A DNA stretch of 64,000 bases. Origin: an uncultured Pirellula sp. (GTDB lineage Bacteria > Planctomycetota > Planctomycetia > Pirellulales > Pirellulaceae). Where the stretch lies: assembly GCA_903892355.1 (NCBI GenBank), contig CAITIE010000038.1:25604-89603 (forward strand), written 5' to 3'. A program made the position numbers and the translations under genes. This document shows, piece after piece, positions 45,212 to 55,058 of this stretch (positions are counted from its first letter, which is position 1; the number at the start of each line of letters is the position of its first letter). The notes beneath the pieces were generated by a model. That model was given only the letters and a program-made list of their open reading frames with translations, was not told where the DNA came from and searched no databases.

Positions 45212-46885
45212 ATGATGCCATACCTCCGTTGTTGGATGATCGCGGCCGCCCTGATGAGTATTCTTGTGGAGACTGATTGCATAAAAGCTCGCCGATCGCT
45301 CGCCCAAGATGCTGCACCTTCCCAAAATGTTACGCCTTCCCAATCGCCCGCTTCCAATCAAGAGCAAGTACGGAACGTGACTATCGCTGAGGAACCAAAA
45401 TACATCGACCCGATCGGATGGGTTCCAGAATCGCTTCGAGCCAAGGTCACGCATACGTTTCAAGAAGTCCCCTTGAACGAGGTAGCGAACTGGATCCAAT
45501 CGCAAACGGGCTTGAGCGTCGTACTCGACGAACGCGCACTCGAAGAAGAGAACCTGTCCACAAGCGAAGTGGTTACAGAATCGTTGGTGGATGTTCCTGT
45601 CTTCCAATTCCTTGATCGCCTCGAACGGATGGGTGTGGATTGGAATCTGGAAGGCAACATGGTCACCCTCCTCCCTCTTAATGCGAGCCTTCGAAATGTC
45701 CAATACAACATCAGCGATTTGCTCGACCTCGACTACAAACCAAACGACTTGCTTTCCGCGTTGACCTCGACAATCGCACCAGACTCCTGGGGTGATGCTG
45801 GTGGTGTTTCGACCGTTGTTCTACTCGGTGATGTGTTGTTCGTCCGCCAAGTCCCTAGGACCCACCGAAGAATTGCTGCGTTCCTTGAGGCGCTTCGCCA
45901 CCCTTCGCGCCGAACCTGGGTGGATGAATCCAAAGAACACGAAACCATCGCTTCGATTCTCGGTACGAAAGCATCGGTTCAGTTCCAAGGCACCCCTCTC
46001 GCCCAAGCCATTCAGTCGCTGACGACTCAGCATCAATTGAATATCCGTTTGGATCGCGTAGCCCTTCGCAAGGAACGAATCTCCGAACGGCTTCCGATCT
46101 CGATCGATATTCGCGAACAACCGCTTCGAACGATCCTCCAATTCATCACTTCGCAGCATGGTTTGGGATGGTTTTATCGGGATGGTGTCGTTTGGATCAC
46201 TCCGGAGAATGAGGCGAGAGTTGAGTTGAAGCTGGCCGTTTTTGACGTGCGCGATTTGTGCAGTAACCGCGCGGATTGCTCGAGATTGCTGAGAGCCATC
46301 GAGCAACAAGCGGATCCAGAGGGATGGTCGAATGCGGGTGGAATCGGCGTGATCGCCTTTCCCCTTTCGGGAATCATGGTCATCTCTCAAAAGGAATCGA
46401 TCATCGATGAGGTTTTGACCCTCTTGGAAAACTATCGCTCCGCGCTAAAAAACTCGAAACGCCGCATTGCACCCGAGAGCGATCCGGAAGGGTATGAAAC
46501 CAAGTACTACCGCTTACCGACCCCGGTCGCACAGGATCTCCAAGTCCTACTCCCAAAACTCATCGCGAAGGAAAGCTGGACCGATCACGATCCAGCGATC
46601 GAGGGAGCTGTGGGCACGATCCAGATTTGCCGGTCCCGTAGCGATGTGCGAAGTGGAAACACGGAAAAGAATACTCCGTCGACCTTGGAACCTTATTCCG
46701 TACTCATCATTCATCAGAAGCGCAAAATCCATCCGCAAATTTCGGACATCATCACAAAGATTGAAGCTGGAGACGCACCCGGGTTTGGCGTATTGAGTGG
46801 TAGCGCAGGCGGCATGGGTGGTAGCATGGGAGGCATGGGAGGTGGAATGGGCGGTATGGGTGGTGGCATGGGCGGTATGTTTTAA
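45212..46885 (+). CDS. Secreted protein with repeated STN/secretin-N-like modules and Gly-Met tail
   Basis: A 557-residue protein from the ATG at 45212 with a good SD; a short signal-like segment is at about 7-20. Two similar units are visible. The first contains VTHTFQEVPLNEVANWIQSQ and a later IAPDSWGDAGGVSTVVLLGD; the second has VQFQGTPLAQAIQSLTTQHQ and ADPEGWSNAGGIGVIAFPLS. A third partial unit has LIAKESWTDHDPAIEGAVG. The PL-x-x-A/V pattern is like STN/secretin N-domains, but there is no secretin pore domain. The C-terminus is a Gly/Met repeat (about 530-556). Probably periplasmic; function unknown. Confidence 0.78.
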   Translation: MMPYLRCWMIAAALMSILVETDCIKARRSLAQDAAPSQNVTPSQSPASNQEQVRNVTIAEEPKYIDPIGWVPESLRAKVTHTFQEVPLNEVANWIQSQTGLSVVLDERALEEENLSTSEVVTESLVDVPVFQFLDRLERMGVDWNLEGNMVTLLPLNASLRNVQYNISDLLDLDYKPNDLLSALTSTIAPDSWGDAGGVSTVVLLGDVLFVRQVPRTHRRIAAFLEALRHPSRRTWVDESKEHETIASILGTKASVQFQGTPLAQAIQSLTTQHQLNIRLDRVALRKERISERLPISIDIREQPLRTILQFITSQHGLGWFYRDGVVWITPENEARVELKLAVFDVRDLCSNRADCSRLLRAIEQQADPEGWSNAGGIGVIAFPLSGIMVISQKESIIDEVLTLLENYRSALKNSKRRIAPESDPEGYETKYYRLPTPVAQDLQVLLPKLIAKESWTDHDPAIEGAVGTIQICRSRSDVRSGNTEKNTPSTLEPYSVLIIHQKRKIHPQISDIITKIEAGDAPGFGVLSGSAGGMGGSMGGMGGGMGGMGGGMGGMF

Positions 46886-47279
46886 CGGACGACGCGTTAA
46901 GCGACGGTTGATTACCGGAGACCGAAGGCATCAGGTCCATCCCATCAGCCGGTCGGCCTTAGCCGCGGTTTGCGTTCATCGGATCCTGGCATGCCACATG
47001 ATACGAGTTACTCGCTCGATCCGCGGACGGCACTCGGAGGGTGCCCGCTACCATGGATCACCACTACCTTCCGATCGGAATCCTTCTCGAATCCCCCTTC
47101 GCGCCTTCGCATGAGGCGGATCCATAGGGTTTATCGCGGGCAAAAACCTCCAAGCTGATGTTGCCTCGAAACGGTGAATCGCAACAATCTCTAGTGGTAA
47201 CGTGGCATCCATGGTTACCTTGATCTTTTGGTACCAACACCACCACAGCCGACAAAGCAGCACAGATCGCGAACGGATT
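46886..47279. other. Gap with REP-like motif B
   Basis: 394 bp without a supported gene. AGCCGGTCGGCCTTAGCCGC at 46947-46967 resembles motif A after cphA. The rest shows no tRNA, terminator or clear promoter. The SD of the next gene is weak (ACGGATT). Confidence 0.4.
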
Positions 47280-48644
47280 ATGAAAACCAAATGCTTGCAA
47301 ATCATTTGTGCCTCGACGCTGATCCTGTCAGCCTCACCGGCGGTGTTTGGCCAAGAAGCCCTGAAGGAACTAGAGAATCTTCTTCGGAACAAGCAACCAC
47401 CTGTCCAACCGAGCAACGCTCCCGAAGCAGGGAACAAAGGTACCGCATCTGGCGACACGCAAACGTCCGACCTCAAGCTATCACCGCCCGATGCGCCAAT
47501 CCCATCGGAGGAACTGCCAGTTCCTGGTTCGAGCCCGCGGAAAGCTCCTTTGGTAATTACCCCGAGCAAGAAACCGGTACCGTCCAACCCATTTCCGAAC
47601 GCCACACCTCCATCCAATGCTGTGTCCCAACCACGGACCGCCAATCCAGGTTCCGCGAACAGCGGCACTGAATTGGCAACCGAAAGTGACAGTTACGAAA
47701 CCATTCCCGGTGGTTATCTCGGATTGACCTTGGAACCAGTTGCTGGCGTTGGGATCGGCCTTTCGGTGGTCGATGTAACCCCTCAGTCTCCAGCTTGGAA
47801 AGGAGGCTTTCGGATTGGGGATCGCATCGTTGGGGTCGCAGGACAAGCCGTCACGACGATCGATCAATTCGCAACGGAGATCGAGAAGTTTGCGCCTGGC
47901 ACACCGATCAAATTTCTTGTTCAGCGCCGGGGTCGCAACACCGCGCTCACCGCGGTCCTTCAAGACCGAACGCTGGCGGGTCAGATCCAAGGCATGGCGT
48001 CCGGAACGGCAATTCCACTTCGCCCTCCAGTGCCGTCCCCGTATCTCTCGAATGGCTATCCCTCGACACCGAATCTCTCTACACCGAATCCATCGTCACC
48101 GAATCCTTCTACACCCTACCAGCCGATCGGACCAAACGCAGTGGGTGGTGCACCATTCCTTGGCGTGTCGATCACCGACATTTCCGATGCATTTCGAAAT
48201 CAATTCGGAATCCCTGTCTACCGAGGCGCTGCGGTGGCCGATGTTGTCGTCGGTTCCACGGCCGAACTCGCCGGCATCAAGCCGGGAGATTGCATTGTCG
48301 ACATCGATGGCAACATGATCCTTCGCGCCCAAGACGTTCCGGAAATTGTGCGCAACTATGCACCGGGGCAAAACATCACCATCAGCTACTTTCGGGGGCA
48401 ACAACGGTTGACCTCCCAAGTGCCGCTCATTACCAACAACCCAGTCGATCCCGTCCGGCGAATCGGTAACGCTCGCCCCGGTAACGACATCGGGGGCAAC
48501 AGCATCACTCCGGAGATGCTGACCCCTGAGTATGTCGCGCTGTTGCAAGACGAAGTGATGCGACTGCAGGAAGAGTTGCAACAGACGCAAGTTCGACTGC
48601 AAGCCCTCGAATCGCAATTGCAACCGAACGAATCCCGTCGCTGA
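47280..48644 (+). CDS. Secreted double-PDZ protein with C-terminal coiled coil
   Basis: A 454-residue protein with a signal peptide (about 1-24, ending AVFGQ). A low-complexity Pro/Ser region follows, then PDZ 1 at about 142-224 (GGYLGLTLEP, GFRIGDRIVGVAGQAV). A Ser/Thr/Pro/Asn spacer with NLSTPNPSSP-type repeats precedes PDZ 2 at about 290-383 (FLGVSITDIS, GIKPGDCIVDIDGN). The C-terminus is a coiled coil (about 420-450, QDEVMRLQEELQQTQVRLQ). No protease domain is present, so it is a PDZ adaptor or scaffold in the periplasm. It is convergent with the Wza-like gene; the gap has a 13-bp repeat ATCGATCCTACAT (48723-48756). Confidence 0.83.
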   Translation: MKTKCLQIICASTLILSASPAVFGQEALKELENLLRNKQPPVQPSNAPEAGNKGTASGDTQTSDLKLSPPDAPIPSEELPVPGSSPRKAPLVITPSKKPVPSNPFPNATPPSNAVSQPRTANPGSANSGTELATESDSYETIPGGYLGLTLEPVAGVGIGLSVVDVTPQSPAWKGGFRIGDRIVGVAGQAVTTIDQFATEIEKFAPGTPIKFLVQRRGRNTALTAVLQDRTLAGQIQGMASGTAIPLRPPVPSPYLSNGYPSTPNLSTPNPSSPNPSTPYQPIGPNAVGGAPFLGVSITDISDAFRNQFGIPVYRGAAVADVVVGSTAELAGIKPGDCIVDIDGNMILRAQDVPEIVRNYAPGQNITISYFRGQQRLTSQVPLITNNPVDPVRRIGNARPGNDIGGNSITPEMLTPEYVALLQDEVMRLQEELQQTQVRLQALESQLQPNESRR

Positions 48645-48794
48645 GCCATCAGCAAACCCCGGGAATTCTCGAGGAATGGCGATTGAAGCCTCAGTTGTCA
48701 CGGATGTCCAGTGGATCCTCACATCGATCCTACATATCGATCCTACATATCGATCCGTAACATCGATCAACAGAAGATCCGAGCTACCCCATAA

Positions 48795-50123
48795 CTACCG
48801 ATTGATCGATATCCCTTGCAGGGGCAAGATTCGATAAAAACCGTCGGTAAAGATTTGCTGGGTCGCATTGTTGAACAGCTTGATCGGCCGTGGTGGAACG
48901 ATGATCAAATCACCATCGCGGAGCCAAATCTCATCCGATGGACTGGGCCGTTTTCCTAAATGACCCGCGCGAACATCGAGGATGGTCGATACCAATCGCC
49001 AATCTTCAGCCCGCCGGAATACAACGATCTGACGATTGTTAGCGCCCAGTTTGAGGCCTTCGGCCAGAGCCAGTCCCGCGGTCACCGACGTCGGTGCGGT
49101 CAATTCAAACCGACCAGGTCGATTCACTTCGCCGTAGACGAAAATGTTGTGAGGTGCTGGCCTGTTCAACCGGGGCTCCACCTCGATCCCTGCGATCCGA
49201 TCTGCATACCGAAGATTCACCTCGCGTTTGATCTCTTCGAGAGTCATCCCGAGTGCGTACACACTGCCGATGCGGGGAAGCTGGATGTAACCATCGGGAT
49301 TCACAAGGATCGTCAGCGATTGCCCGCCGATCCCGAATTGAGGGTTAACGGCGAGTCTCAGATCCTCGAGCGTGGTGTTTACTCGTATCGGTTCCACATT
49401 GATCGCAGGGGACTTAATGTATTTCTTAAGGGCTTCTTCTAGGTCCCTACGAAGCTGCGTTGCCGTTTTGTCGGCAGCAGGGAATTGGCCAATGTAAGGA
49501 ACCGCGATGGTTCCATCGGGCTGAATCGGAATCTTTTCGCGACGCAACGTATCATCGGAAATCGAATTGATGTTGATCTCGTCGCCGACTTGGAAACGAT
49601 ACTCCTCGTGCGTCTTCTTTCGATTGACGATGAACGTAAAAATCAGTTCATCGTTCTGCCGAGCTCGATACAGGAGCATCGCAGGCAAACGGATGGGGCC
49701 GATATACTCCCCGTGCTTAAGAGGTTCGAAATCCAATCCCGTCGCGTCCGACCATCGTGCCTCCCCGGGGTGTCGCCCCAGGTTTCCATTCGCGCTGTCG
49801 ACACCGGTGATGCATGGCCCATAACCACCGGATGTAACTCCGGTCGTCTGCTTCGGAGGACACATCAAAAACGGTTCAGGAATCTCCGCGCGACAACGGT
49901 CGCAACTTTGCTGGCGACACCCGCACGTCGTCTCAATCCCGAGATGACTTGCGTCGGTCCAAACGACGGTTTCCTGCTGGTACTGGGGTGCCTGCTGGTA
50001 CTGGGGAGCCTGCTGGTACTGGGGTGCTTGCTGGAAAAGTTGTTCCTGCCCGCAAGCGAGACTCATATCCCAGGAAACGCCCAGAACAACCGCCACTATG
50101 AAAAATCGCGTTTGGCTTGTCAT
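48795..50123 (-). CDS. Wza-type polysaccharide export protein
   Basis: A 442-residue outer-membrane export protein. The signal peptide ends SLACGQ, where Cys24 could be lipidated as in Wza. Then come a QQAPQY repeat and a Cys-rich stretch (CGCRQQSCDRC). The Poly_export domain (about 175-245: DEININSISDD, IPIQPDGTIAVPYIG) is followed by SLBB-like segments (VNPDGYIQLPRIGSV, FVYGEVNRPGRFEL). It begins 9 bp after the TPR gene stop with an AGGA SD, so the two form an operon. Polysaccharide synthesis genes are not in the window. Confidence 0.9.
   Translation of the reverse strand: MTSQTRFFIVAVVLGVSWDMSLACGQEQLFQQAPQYQQAPQYQQAPQYQQETVVWTDASHLGIETTCGCRQQSCDRCRAEIPEPFLMCPPKQTTGVTSGGYGPCITGVDSANGNLGRHPGEARWSDATGLDFEPLKHGEYIGPIRLPAMLLYRARQNDELIFTFIVNRKKTHEEYRFQVGDEININSISDDTLRREKIPIQPDGTIAVPYIGQFPAADKTATQLRRDLEEALKKYIKSPAINVEPIRVNTTLEDLRLAVNPQFGIGGQSLTILVNPDGYIQLPRIGSVYALGMTLEEIKREVNLRYADRIAGIEVEPRLNRPAPHNIFVYGEVNRPGRFELTAPTSVTAGLALAEGLKLGANNRQIVVFRRAEDWRLVSTILDVRAGHLGKRPSPSDEIWLRDGDLIIVPPRPIKLFNNATQQIFTDGFYRILPLQGISINR
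49974..50027 (-). repeat. Three 18-bp repeats encoding QQAPQY
   Basis: CTGCTGGTACTGGGGTGC occurs three times (one mismatch), in frame, in the N-terminal region of the Wza-like protein just after the signal peptide. Confidence 0.95.
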
Positions 50124-50132
50124 CGGTTAGTC

Positions 50133-52253
50133 CTATCGAAACACCTTCGGAAACCAACCTTTGCTCGAGACAGTAACCGGACCATTCGGTGCTGGCGCTG
50201 TGGAGCTATACCCGGAATTGAATCCTTGCGTCGCATACGCCCCGGTCGAATTCGGAGCGACAGCACCGGCTGTCATGGTCGATGCCATGATCGGCGGTGG
50301 ACTGTAGCGGGCGAACTCCTCGGGGGAGACCTCCATGATCTCTGGAGTGCGAGGCCCCGCAGGGGATTCCCCTGCCGATAACGAGTCGGCTTGAGCCACG
50401 GCATAGTTCACCGATTCGACAGCTCCACGGCGGCGGTACACCTCTGCCAGGTTCCGCCATGCATTGGCCGACGGTTGCGATTCAAGGGAGCTCTTTAGGG
50501 CTTGATACGCTTCATCAACCCGATCGAGTTGCAGCAAATTGAAACCGAGCTGGTTCGAGATATGGCTGCGTGCTGGCCCTAAGGTGCTGGCTGCTTGGAA
50601 ACAAACGGTAGCTTGATTCCTCAACATGATCCCGCGCGGAACGTCTTGTTCGGCTTCACGTTCGTATGTCTTCCCGAGAGCGTAGAGCAAATCAGCCCCC
50701 CAAGGATGTCCATCCGTGGCGATCAAGAACGATTGCCTCGCGAAAGCCCGGTAGTGCTGGCCTGCGACCGTAGGGGACATCACTGCAATATCTTTTTCTT
50801 TCAGGACCGGGGTCGTATGGTTGTTGATGATCAACCGCAATTGCTTGGCATCGAGCAATACCGAGTCTTCAAAATCCGCGCATTCCTTCACAGCAACCAT
50901 GGCTTGTTGCAATGCCTTTTCACAAGTCCACTGCTTGCGATGGGTATCGACGGCTCGGACCAATGTGCGCAACCCCTGCATCGCTTCATCGCGGGCGCTA
51001 AACACAGCATTGCGCCGCAGCAGTTGATCGCAGTTCTCGAGGCAACGACGAAGCTCCACTTCGACGCTCGACCAGCCTATCGGTGGCTCGATAGGTTCCG
51101 GTGATATACCAATCTGATCCCGTGAGGACAGTGTCTCTTGGCTGATTCTGTGAGCCAATGCCAAACGTTCACCAGCACTGGATGTCCATTCCCCCGGACG
51201 ACGCACCTCAACGCGTGGCAGTGATGTTGGCGGTACCTGCGGCTGGACCGAAGGGACCTGAACTAATGGCTTTGCAACAGGATTGGCATCGTCGAGGAAC
51301 AATCCCTCCGAGTAACTATCGTGTGGATAGCTTGGGGACGAACCAAGCTGTTCAACCGTTCGTTCGACAGCTGACCCGGTGCCATGGTCGTTTGGATGTG
51401 TCGTTTGGGTATCCAAAGCGTTCAATGCATCGACATTCAATGCATCGACATTGGCATCAACCTCGGCATCGATGACCGGTTCCAATGCGACGTCCACCGC
51501 CGGGCCACCAATTTCGAGCGTGTTGCGAGACCGCCGGTTAGAGCCCTGTACGGAACTTCGCGACGCACTCGAGTTGGATACCGCACTCGAGTTGGACACC
51601 ATGTGCGAATCGACCCCAGGAACCGCGAGTTCCCGGTCGGGTAACCCCTGTACGATCCGACGTCGAGGCGATGTGGGTTGCACTGCCGAACGAGCTAGCG
51701 CCTGCGAACGCTCTTCGAGGATCTCTTGATCGCCCGTTTCTAAAATGATTCCACCTTCGGGCACGCGGTTCCGATCGACGGATGAATCGATGGAACTAAG
51801 CTGGGTCAACGCGTGCCGCGAAGGGATTGAGTTCGATTGCTGGCCGGATTGCAGGTTGGGTGGCTGTAGGGATCGCTCGCCAGAAACAGCGATGGTCGGC
51901 TTTTCGTTGGAAACCTCGATGGGGATGGGTCCCAACATCGACACCGCTGCCAATTGCCGAGGCTTGGAAGCGATAGAACTCGCAGGCGTTTGAGGTACGG
52001 AATGTTCAACCTTCGACGGGGGTGGGTTCGACGGGGATGGGTTCGACGGGGACGGGAGAGACGCGAATCGAGGTGTAGGAAACGGCTTGCTCCACGGAGA
52101 TGCAGGCCCCGCACCGAGATCTCGGTCCGATTGGCCGAGCGACACTCCCGCATTCGAGCCGACCAACGATGCAACCAACACCGCTCGAATCGCAATTTTT
52201 TTAGGGAGAATCTCCCTGGTTGTTTTGGAACACGCTCTGCGATGCAATCGCAT
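50133..52253 (-). CDS. Secreted TPR protein of the export operon
   Basis: A 706-residue protein from the ATG at 52253 (SD CGGAG); a GTG at 52295 is the alternative. An N-terminal helix ending SLVGSNAGVSLGQ (about 24-41) is a signal peptide or anchor. Residues about 45-370 are Ser/Pro/Asn-rich linkers with in-frame repeats (15-bp units at 52012-52056 and 51421-51450; 18-bp at 51565-51600). Residues about 385-640 are helical TPR-type (FQAASTLGPARSHISNQLGFN, DEAYQALKSSLESQPSANAW). Operon with the Wza-like gene suggests a role in polysaccharide export or envelope assembly, by inference. Confidence 0.8.
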   Translation of the reverse strand: MRLHRRACSKTTREILPKKIAIRAVLVASLVGSNAGVSLGQSDRDLGAGPASPWSKPFPTPRFASLPSPSNPSPSNPPPSKVEHSVPQTPASSIASKPRQLAAVSMLGPIPIEVSNEKPTIAVSGERSLQPPNLQSGQQSNSIPSRHALTQLSSIDSSVDRNRVPEGGIILETGDQEILEERSQALARSAVQPTSPRRRIVQGLPDRELAVPGVDSHMVSNSSAVSNSSASRSSVQGSNRRSRNTLEIGGPAVDVALEPVIDAEVDANVDALNVDALNALDTQTTHPNDHGTGSAVERTVEQLGSSPSYPHDSYSEGLFLDDANPVAKPLVQVPSVQPQVPPTSLPRVEVRRPGEWTSSAGERLALAHRISQETLSSRDQIGISPEPIEPPIGWSSVEVELRRCLENCDQLLRRNAVFSARDEAMQGLRTLVRAVDTHRKQWTCEKALQQAMVAVKECADFEDSVLLDAKQLRLIINNHTTPVLKEKDIAVMSPTVAGQHYRAFARQSFLIATDGHPWGADLLYALGKTYEREAEQDVPRGIMLRNQATVCFQAASTLGPARSHISNQLGFNLLQLDRVDEAYQALKSSLESQPSANAWRNLAEVYRRRGAVESVNYAVAQADSLSAGESPAGPRTPEIMEVSPEEFARYSPPPIMASTMTAGAVAPNSTGAYATQGFNSGYSSTAPAPNGPVTVSSKGWFPKVFR

Positions 52254-52758
52254 AGACAACTCCGAAAACGGCGACGCAGGGTGGAGAAACTCCACGCCGG
52301 AGAGCGCGCCGGTACAGATGGAACAATCGGAACTCCCATCACATGCGATTCAATCATCATGCCCATTAGTGAACGGGGAGCCATCGATACGACCGCACAA
52401 TGCGAATCTTGAGAAGAGTCAACGCAGCTTAACATCGCCGCCGATGAGCCTTGAAAAACTCTCCACCGACCACTTCCCGGGCTTGGCGGGACGGAGACCC
52501 TATGGCACCCTAAAAAATTCCAAGTGCACCCTCCAAAATCCAAGGAAAGAGATCCTTAACGATCCATTGCCCTCAGCAATTCGCCCCTCGCTGCAACTTG
52601 CCAGCAACCCAGGGCACCGTTTGAGATTTGGTTGGCAAAAGCTACAATCCTCGTCTATCTAACGAATGCTACCGCACGGCTGCATTAGCCGACTCGATAC
52701 TGTCGGCTTTCATACTGCCCTTTACCACCCTGTTTTGATTTTTGAAAGTTTCATAACC
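52254..52758. other. Divergent TPR/pfp gap
   Basis: 505 bp with no convincing gene. It contains the probable pfp promoter at 52621-52648. The other part, next to the TPR gene, shows an inverted repeat GTGGAG-AAA-CTCCAC (about 52281-52295). Confidence 0.45.
52621..52648 (+). promoter_or_regulatory. Sigma70-like promoter of the phosphofructokinase gene
   Basis: TTGAGA and TACAAT separated by 16 bp, 110 bp upstream of the start at 52759. The match to TTGACA/TATAAT is four of six and five of six. Position and strand suit the gene; no experiment supports it. Confidence 0.45.
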
Positions 52759-54027
52759 ATGAGTGCTATCCGACGCGTTGCCATTCTTTTTGCAGGGGGA
52801 CCAGCCCCAGCCGCCAATGCTGTCATATCATCCGCTGCGTTCTCGCTGATCAATGCTGGGGTCGAAGTGATCGGGATCAAGCATGGCTACTCGAACTTGA
52901 TCGATTTCGACCCATCCAAACCGTTGGAGGAGGGGAAGCACTACATCAAATTCACTTTGGAGACGCTCGAGTTCATGCGGACCGAACCCGGGATCCGTAT
53001 CGGCACGGCTCGCAGCAATCCGGGTAAAGTAGTCACCAGCCCGGCGGATCTCCACGATGCCGAGAAAACGGCACCGCTGCGACGAGCTTACAACGCACTC
53101 CGTTCCCTCAATGTGGATGCATTGATGAGTATCGGTGGCGATGACACGCTTAAGACTGCGAACAAGATGAAGCTCTTTCAGGACACACTACCGGCTTCTG
53201 AAAAACGGATGCCTGTCATCCATTTGCCCAAGACCATCGACAACGACTACTCCGGTATCGATTTCACCTTCGGTTACTTTAGTTCGGCCGAGACACTCGC
53301 CGGTGAGATTCGAAATCTGAATCGCGACGCGGCTGCCGGACAAGCTTACTTTGTGTGCGAAGCGATGGGTCGATCGGCCGGTTGGCTGGCATATGGCGCA
53401 GCCATCGCCGGTGACGCATGCATGGTGTTGAGCGTCGAAGACATCGTCGGGCCTCTGAAGAACACCGAGACGGTGACGCAACCCGACGGATCCACCAAGA
53501 CGCGGACCGTGATGAACATCGATGCGGTCATCGAAAAGATGGTTGCCATGATGGTCGCTCGCGAAAAGATCGGTCGCAACTATGGAGTGATCGTCATCGC
53601 TGAGGGGCTGGCGGAGTACCTGCCGATGTCGCACATCCAAGGGGTCGCGAGGGATGATCACGGTCACATGGCAATCTCGAGCGTCGATATCGGCAAAACG
53701 ATCGCGAAGCATCTCGCTGAGGCCTACAAAGCCAAGACCGGGAAAACTCGCAAGATCAATGGCCTTCAAATGGGTTATGAGTCTCGATGCTGCGTTCCGA
53801 CAGCCTTCGACGTTATGCTCGGTTCGCAAATCGGCGTTGGCGCGTACCGTGCATTGATCGAGCAAAATCTGAACGGTGTCATGGTCTCGGTCGGTGGCCA
53901 ATTCGATGTCAGTTTCGTACCCTTCGAAACCTTGGTCGATCCCAATACGCTGGTCACCAAAGTCCGATTCATCGAAACGAGCAGCGATTTCCATCGACTC
54001 GCGAGACTTCTGGAACAACCTACCTAA
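52759..54027 (+). CDS. PPi-dependent 6-phosphofructokinase
   Basis: A 422-residue enzyme that phosphorylates fructose 6-phosphate reversibly. GGDDT at 126-130 has the second Asp which in this family excludes ATP and favours pyrophosphate (ATP enzymes have GGDGS). PKTIDND at 157-163 includes the catalytic D161. AMGRSAGWLAYGA and the C-terminal phrase GYESRC follow. The ATG at 52759 gives the family N-terminus (RRVAILFAGGPAPAANAVI); the frame is open 31 codons further upstream. With transketolase and class II aldolase nearby it forms a loose sugar-phosphate cluster. Confidence 0.93.
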   Translation: MSAIRRVAILFAGGPAPAANAVISSAAFSLINAGVEVIGIKHGYSNLIDFDPSKPLEEGKHYIKFTLETLEFMRTEPGIRIGTARSNPGKVVTSPADLHDAEKTAPLRRAYNALRSLNVDALMSIGGDDTLKTANKMKLFQDTLPASEKRMPVIHLPKTIDNDYSGIDFTFGYFSSAETLAGEIRNLNRDAAAGQAYFVCEAMGRSAGWLAYGAAIAGDACMVLSVEDIVGPLKNTETVTQPDGSTKTRTVMNIDAVIEKMVAMMVAREKIGRNYGVIVIAEGLAEYLPMSHIQGVARDDHGHMAISSVDIGKTIAKHLAEAYKAKTGKTRKINGLQMGYESRCCVPTAFDVMLGSQIGVGAYRALIEQNLNGVMVSVGGQFDVSFVPFETLVDPNTLVTKVRFIETSSDFHRLARLLEQPT

Positions 54028-54069
54028 CTCAATCCATCCCACCCTACGTTTTGAAAGACGCTGCAATTC

Positions 54070-54918
54070 ATGCTTGTACATCCCTCCATCCGAAATCCAT
54101 TTTGCGATTCATGCAATGCCTCATCTAGCAATCGGCGAGACTGGGGATTTTCCGCGACGCCAGGTTGGTCATGGGCAACTTGCCTCAGGCTCTTAGTGCT
54201 CATGGTTTGTACTTTCGTTTGCAACGCATTCGTATGCAATGCGGCCGAACCTATCCGGGTATTGCTCGTCACCGGTGGTTGTTGCCACGACTATGACTTC
54301 CAAACTCGCTCACTACAAATGGCGGCTAAGGACCAAGGAGTCGCGATCGAATGGACAGTCGTCAACGAAGGGGGCAAAGGAACCAAAGCGATGATCGACT
54401 TGTACAGCAAAGCCAATTGGTCCGAAGGCTATGACGTTGTTATCCATAACGAATGCTTTGCCGATACCGACGATGCGGACTACATCCGTCGTATTACCAA
54501 ACCGCACCACGATGGGGTCAACGCCGTTGTCATCCACTGCGCGATGCATACCTACCGATCCGCAAAAATCGATGATTGGCGAGAGTTCCTAGGCGTCACT
54601 AGCCGCCATCACGAGCATCAGAGCAATTATCCGGTGGCCGTTACTGAAAAAGACCATCCGGTGATGAAGGATTTTCCTGCCGATTACAAGACACCGATGG
54701 ACGAGCTCTACATCGTCGAAAAAGTTTGGCCCAATACCAAAGTCCTAGCGACGACCAAAAGCGAGAAGACCGGCGACGTTCAACCGGTCTTCTGGACCAA
54801 CCAGTACGGCAAAGGACGCGTCTTTGGGACGACCTATGGTCACTCCAATGACACCTTCGCCGACCCGGTCTTCCTGAAAACCTTGGTTCGCGGCATCGTC
54901 TGGGCGAGTGGTAAATAG
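54070..54918 (+). CDS. Secreted ThuA-like domain protein
   Basis: A 282-residue protein. A hydrophobic segment with duplicated FVCNA (about 41-57) precedes the mature domain, which starts EPIRVLLVTGGCCHDYDFQ (class I glutamine-amidotransferase-like fold of ThuA/trehalose-utilisation family). Other family parts: YDVVIHNECFAD, VNAVVIHCAMHTYR, FWTNQYGKGRVFGTTYGHS. ThuA proteins are linked to sugar metabolism; the reaction is not settled. The signal peptide is oddly far from the ATG at 54070; an in-frame GTG nearer the hydrophobic core (about 54199) is a possible start. It follows pfp by 42 bp. Confidence 0.86.
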   Translation: MLVHPSIRNPFCDSCNASSSNRRDWGFSATPGWSWATCLRLLVLMVCTFVCNAFVCNAAEPIRVLLVTGGCCHDYDFQTRSLQMAAKDQGVAIEWTVVNEGGKGTKAMIDLYSKANWSEGYDVVIHNECFADTDDADYIRRITKPHHDGVNAVVIHCAMHTYRSAKIDDWREFLGVTSRHHEHQSNYPVAVTEKDHPVMKDFPADYKTPMDELYIVEKVWPNTKVLATTKSEKTGDVQPVFWTNQYGKGRVFGTTYGHSNDTFADPVFLKTLVRGIVWASGK

Positions 54919-55058
54919 CCTAACAATGCCCTAACCGCCGAACTGCCTTAGCCTTGCAACGCGCGTGGCAGATTGCAAGCTTTCGGGGAAAGCGGTATTC
55001 TCCGAGCAGCAAGTTCGCTTTCGATCGACGTTCTACTACGTAAAACCATCAAAAAACC

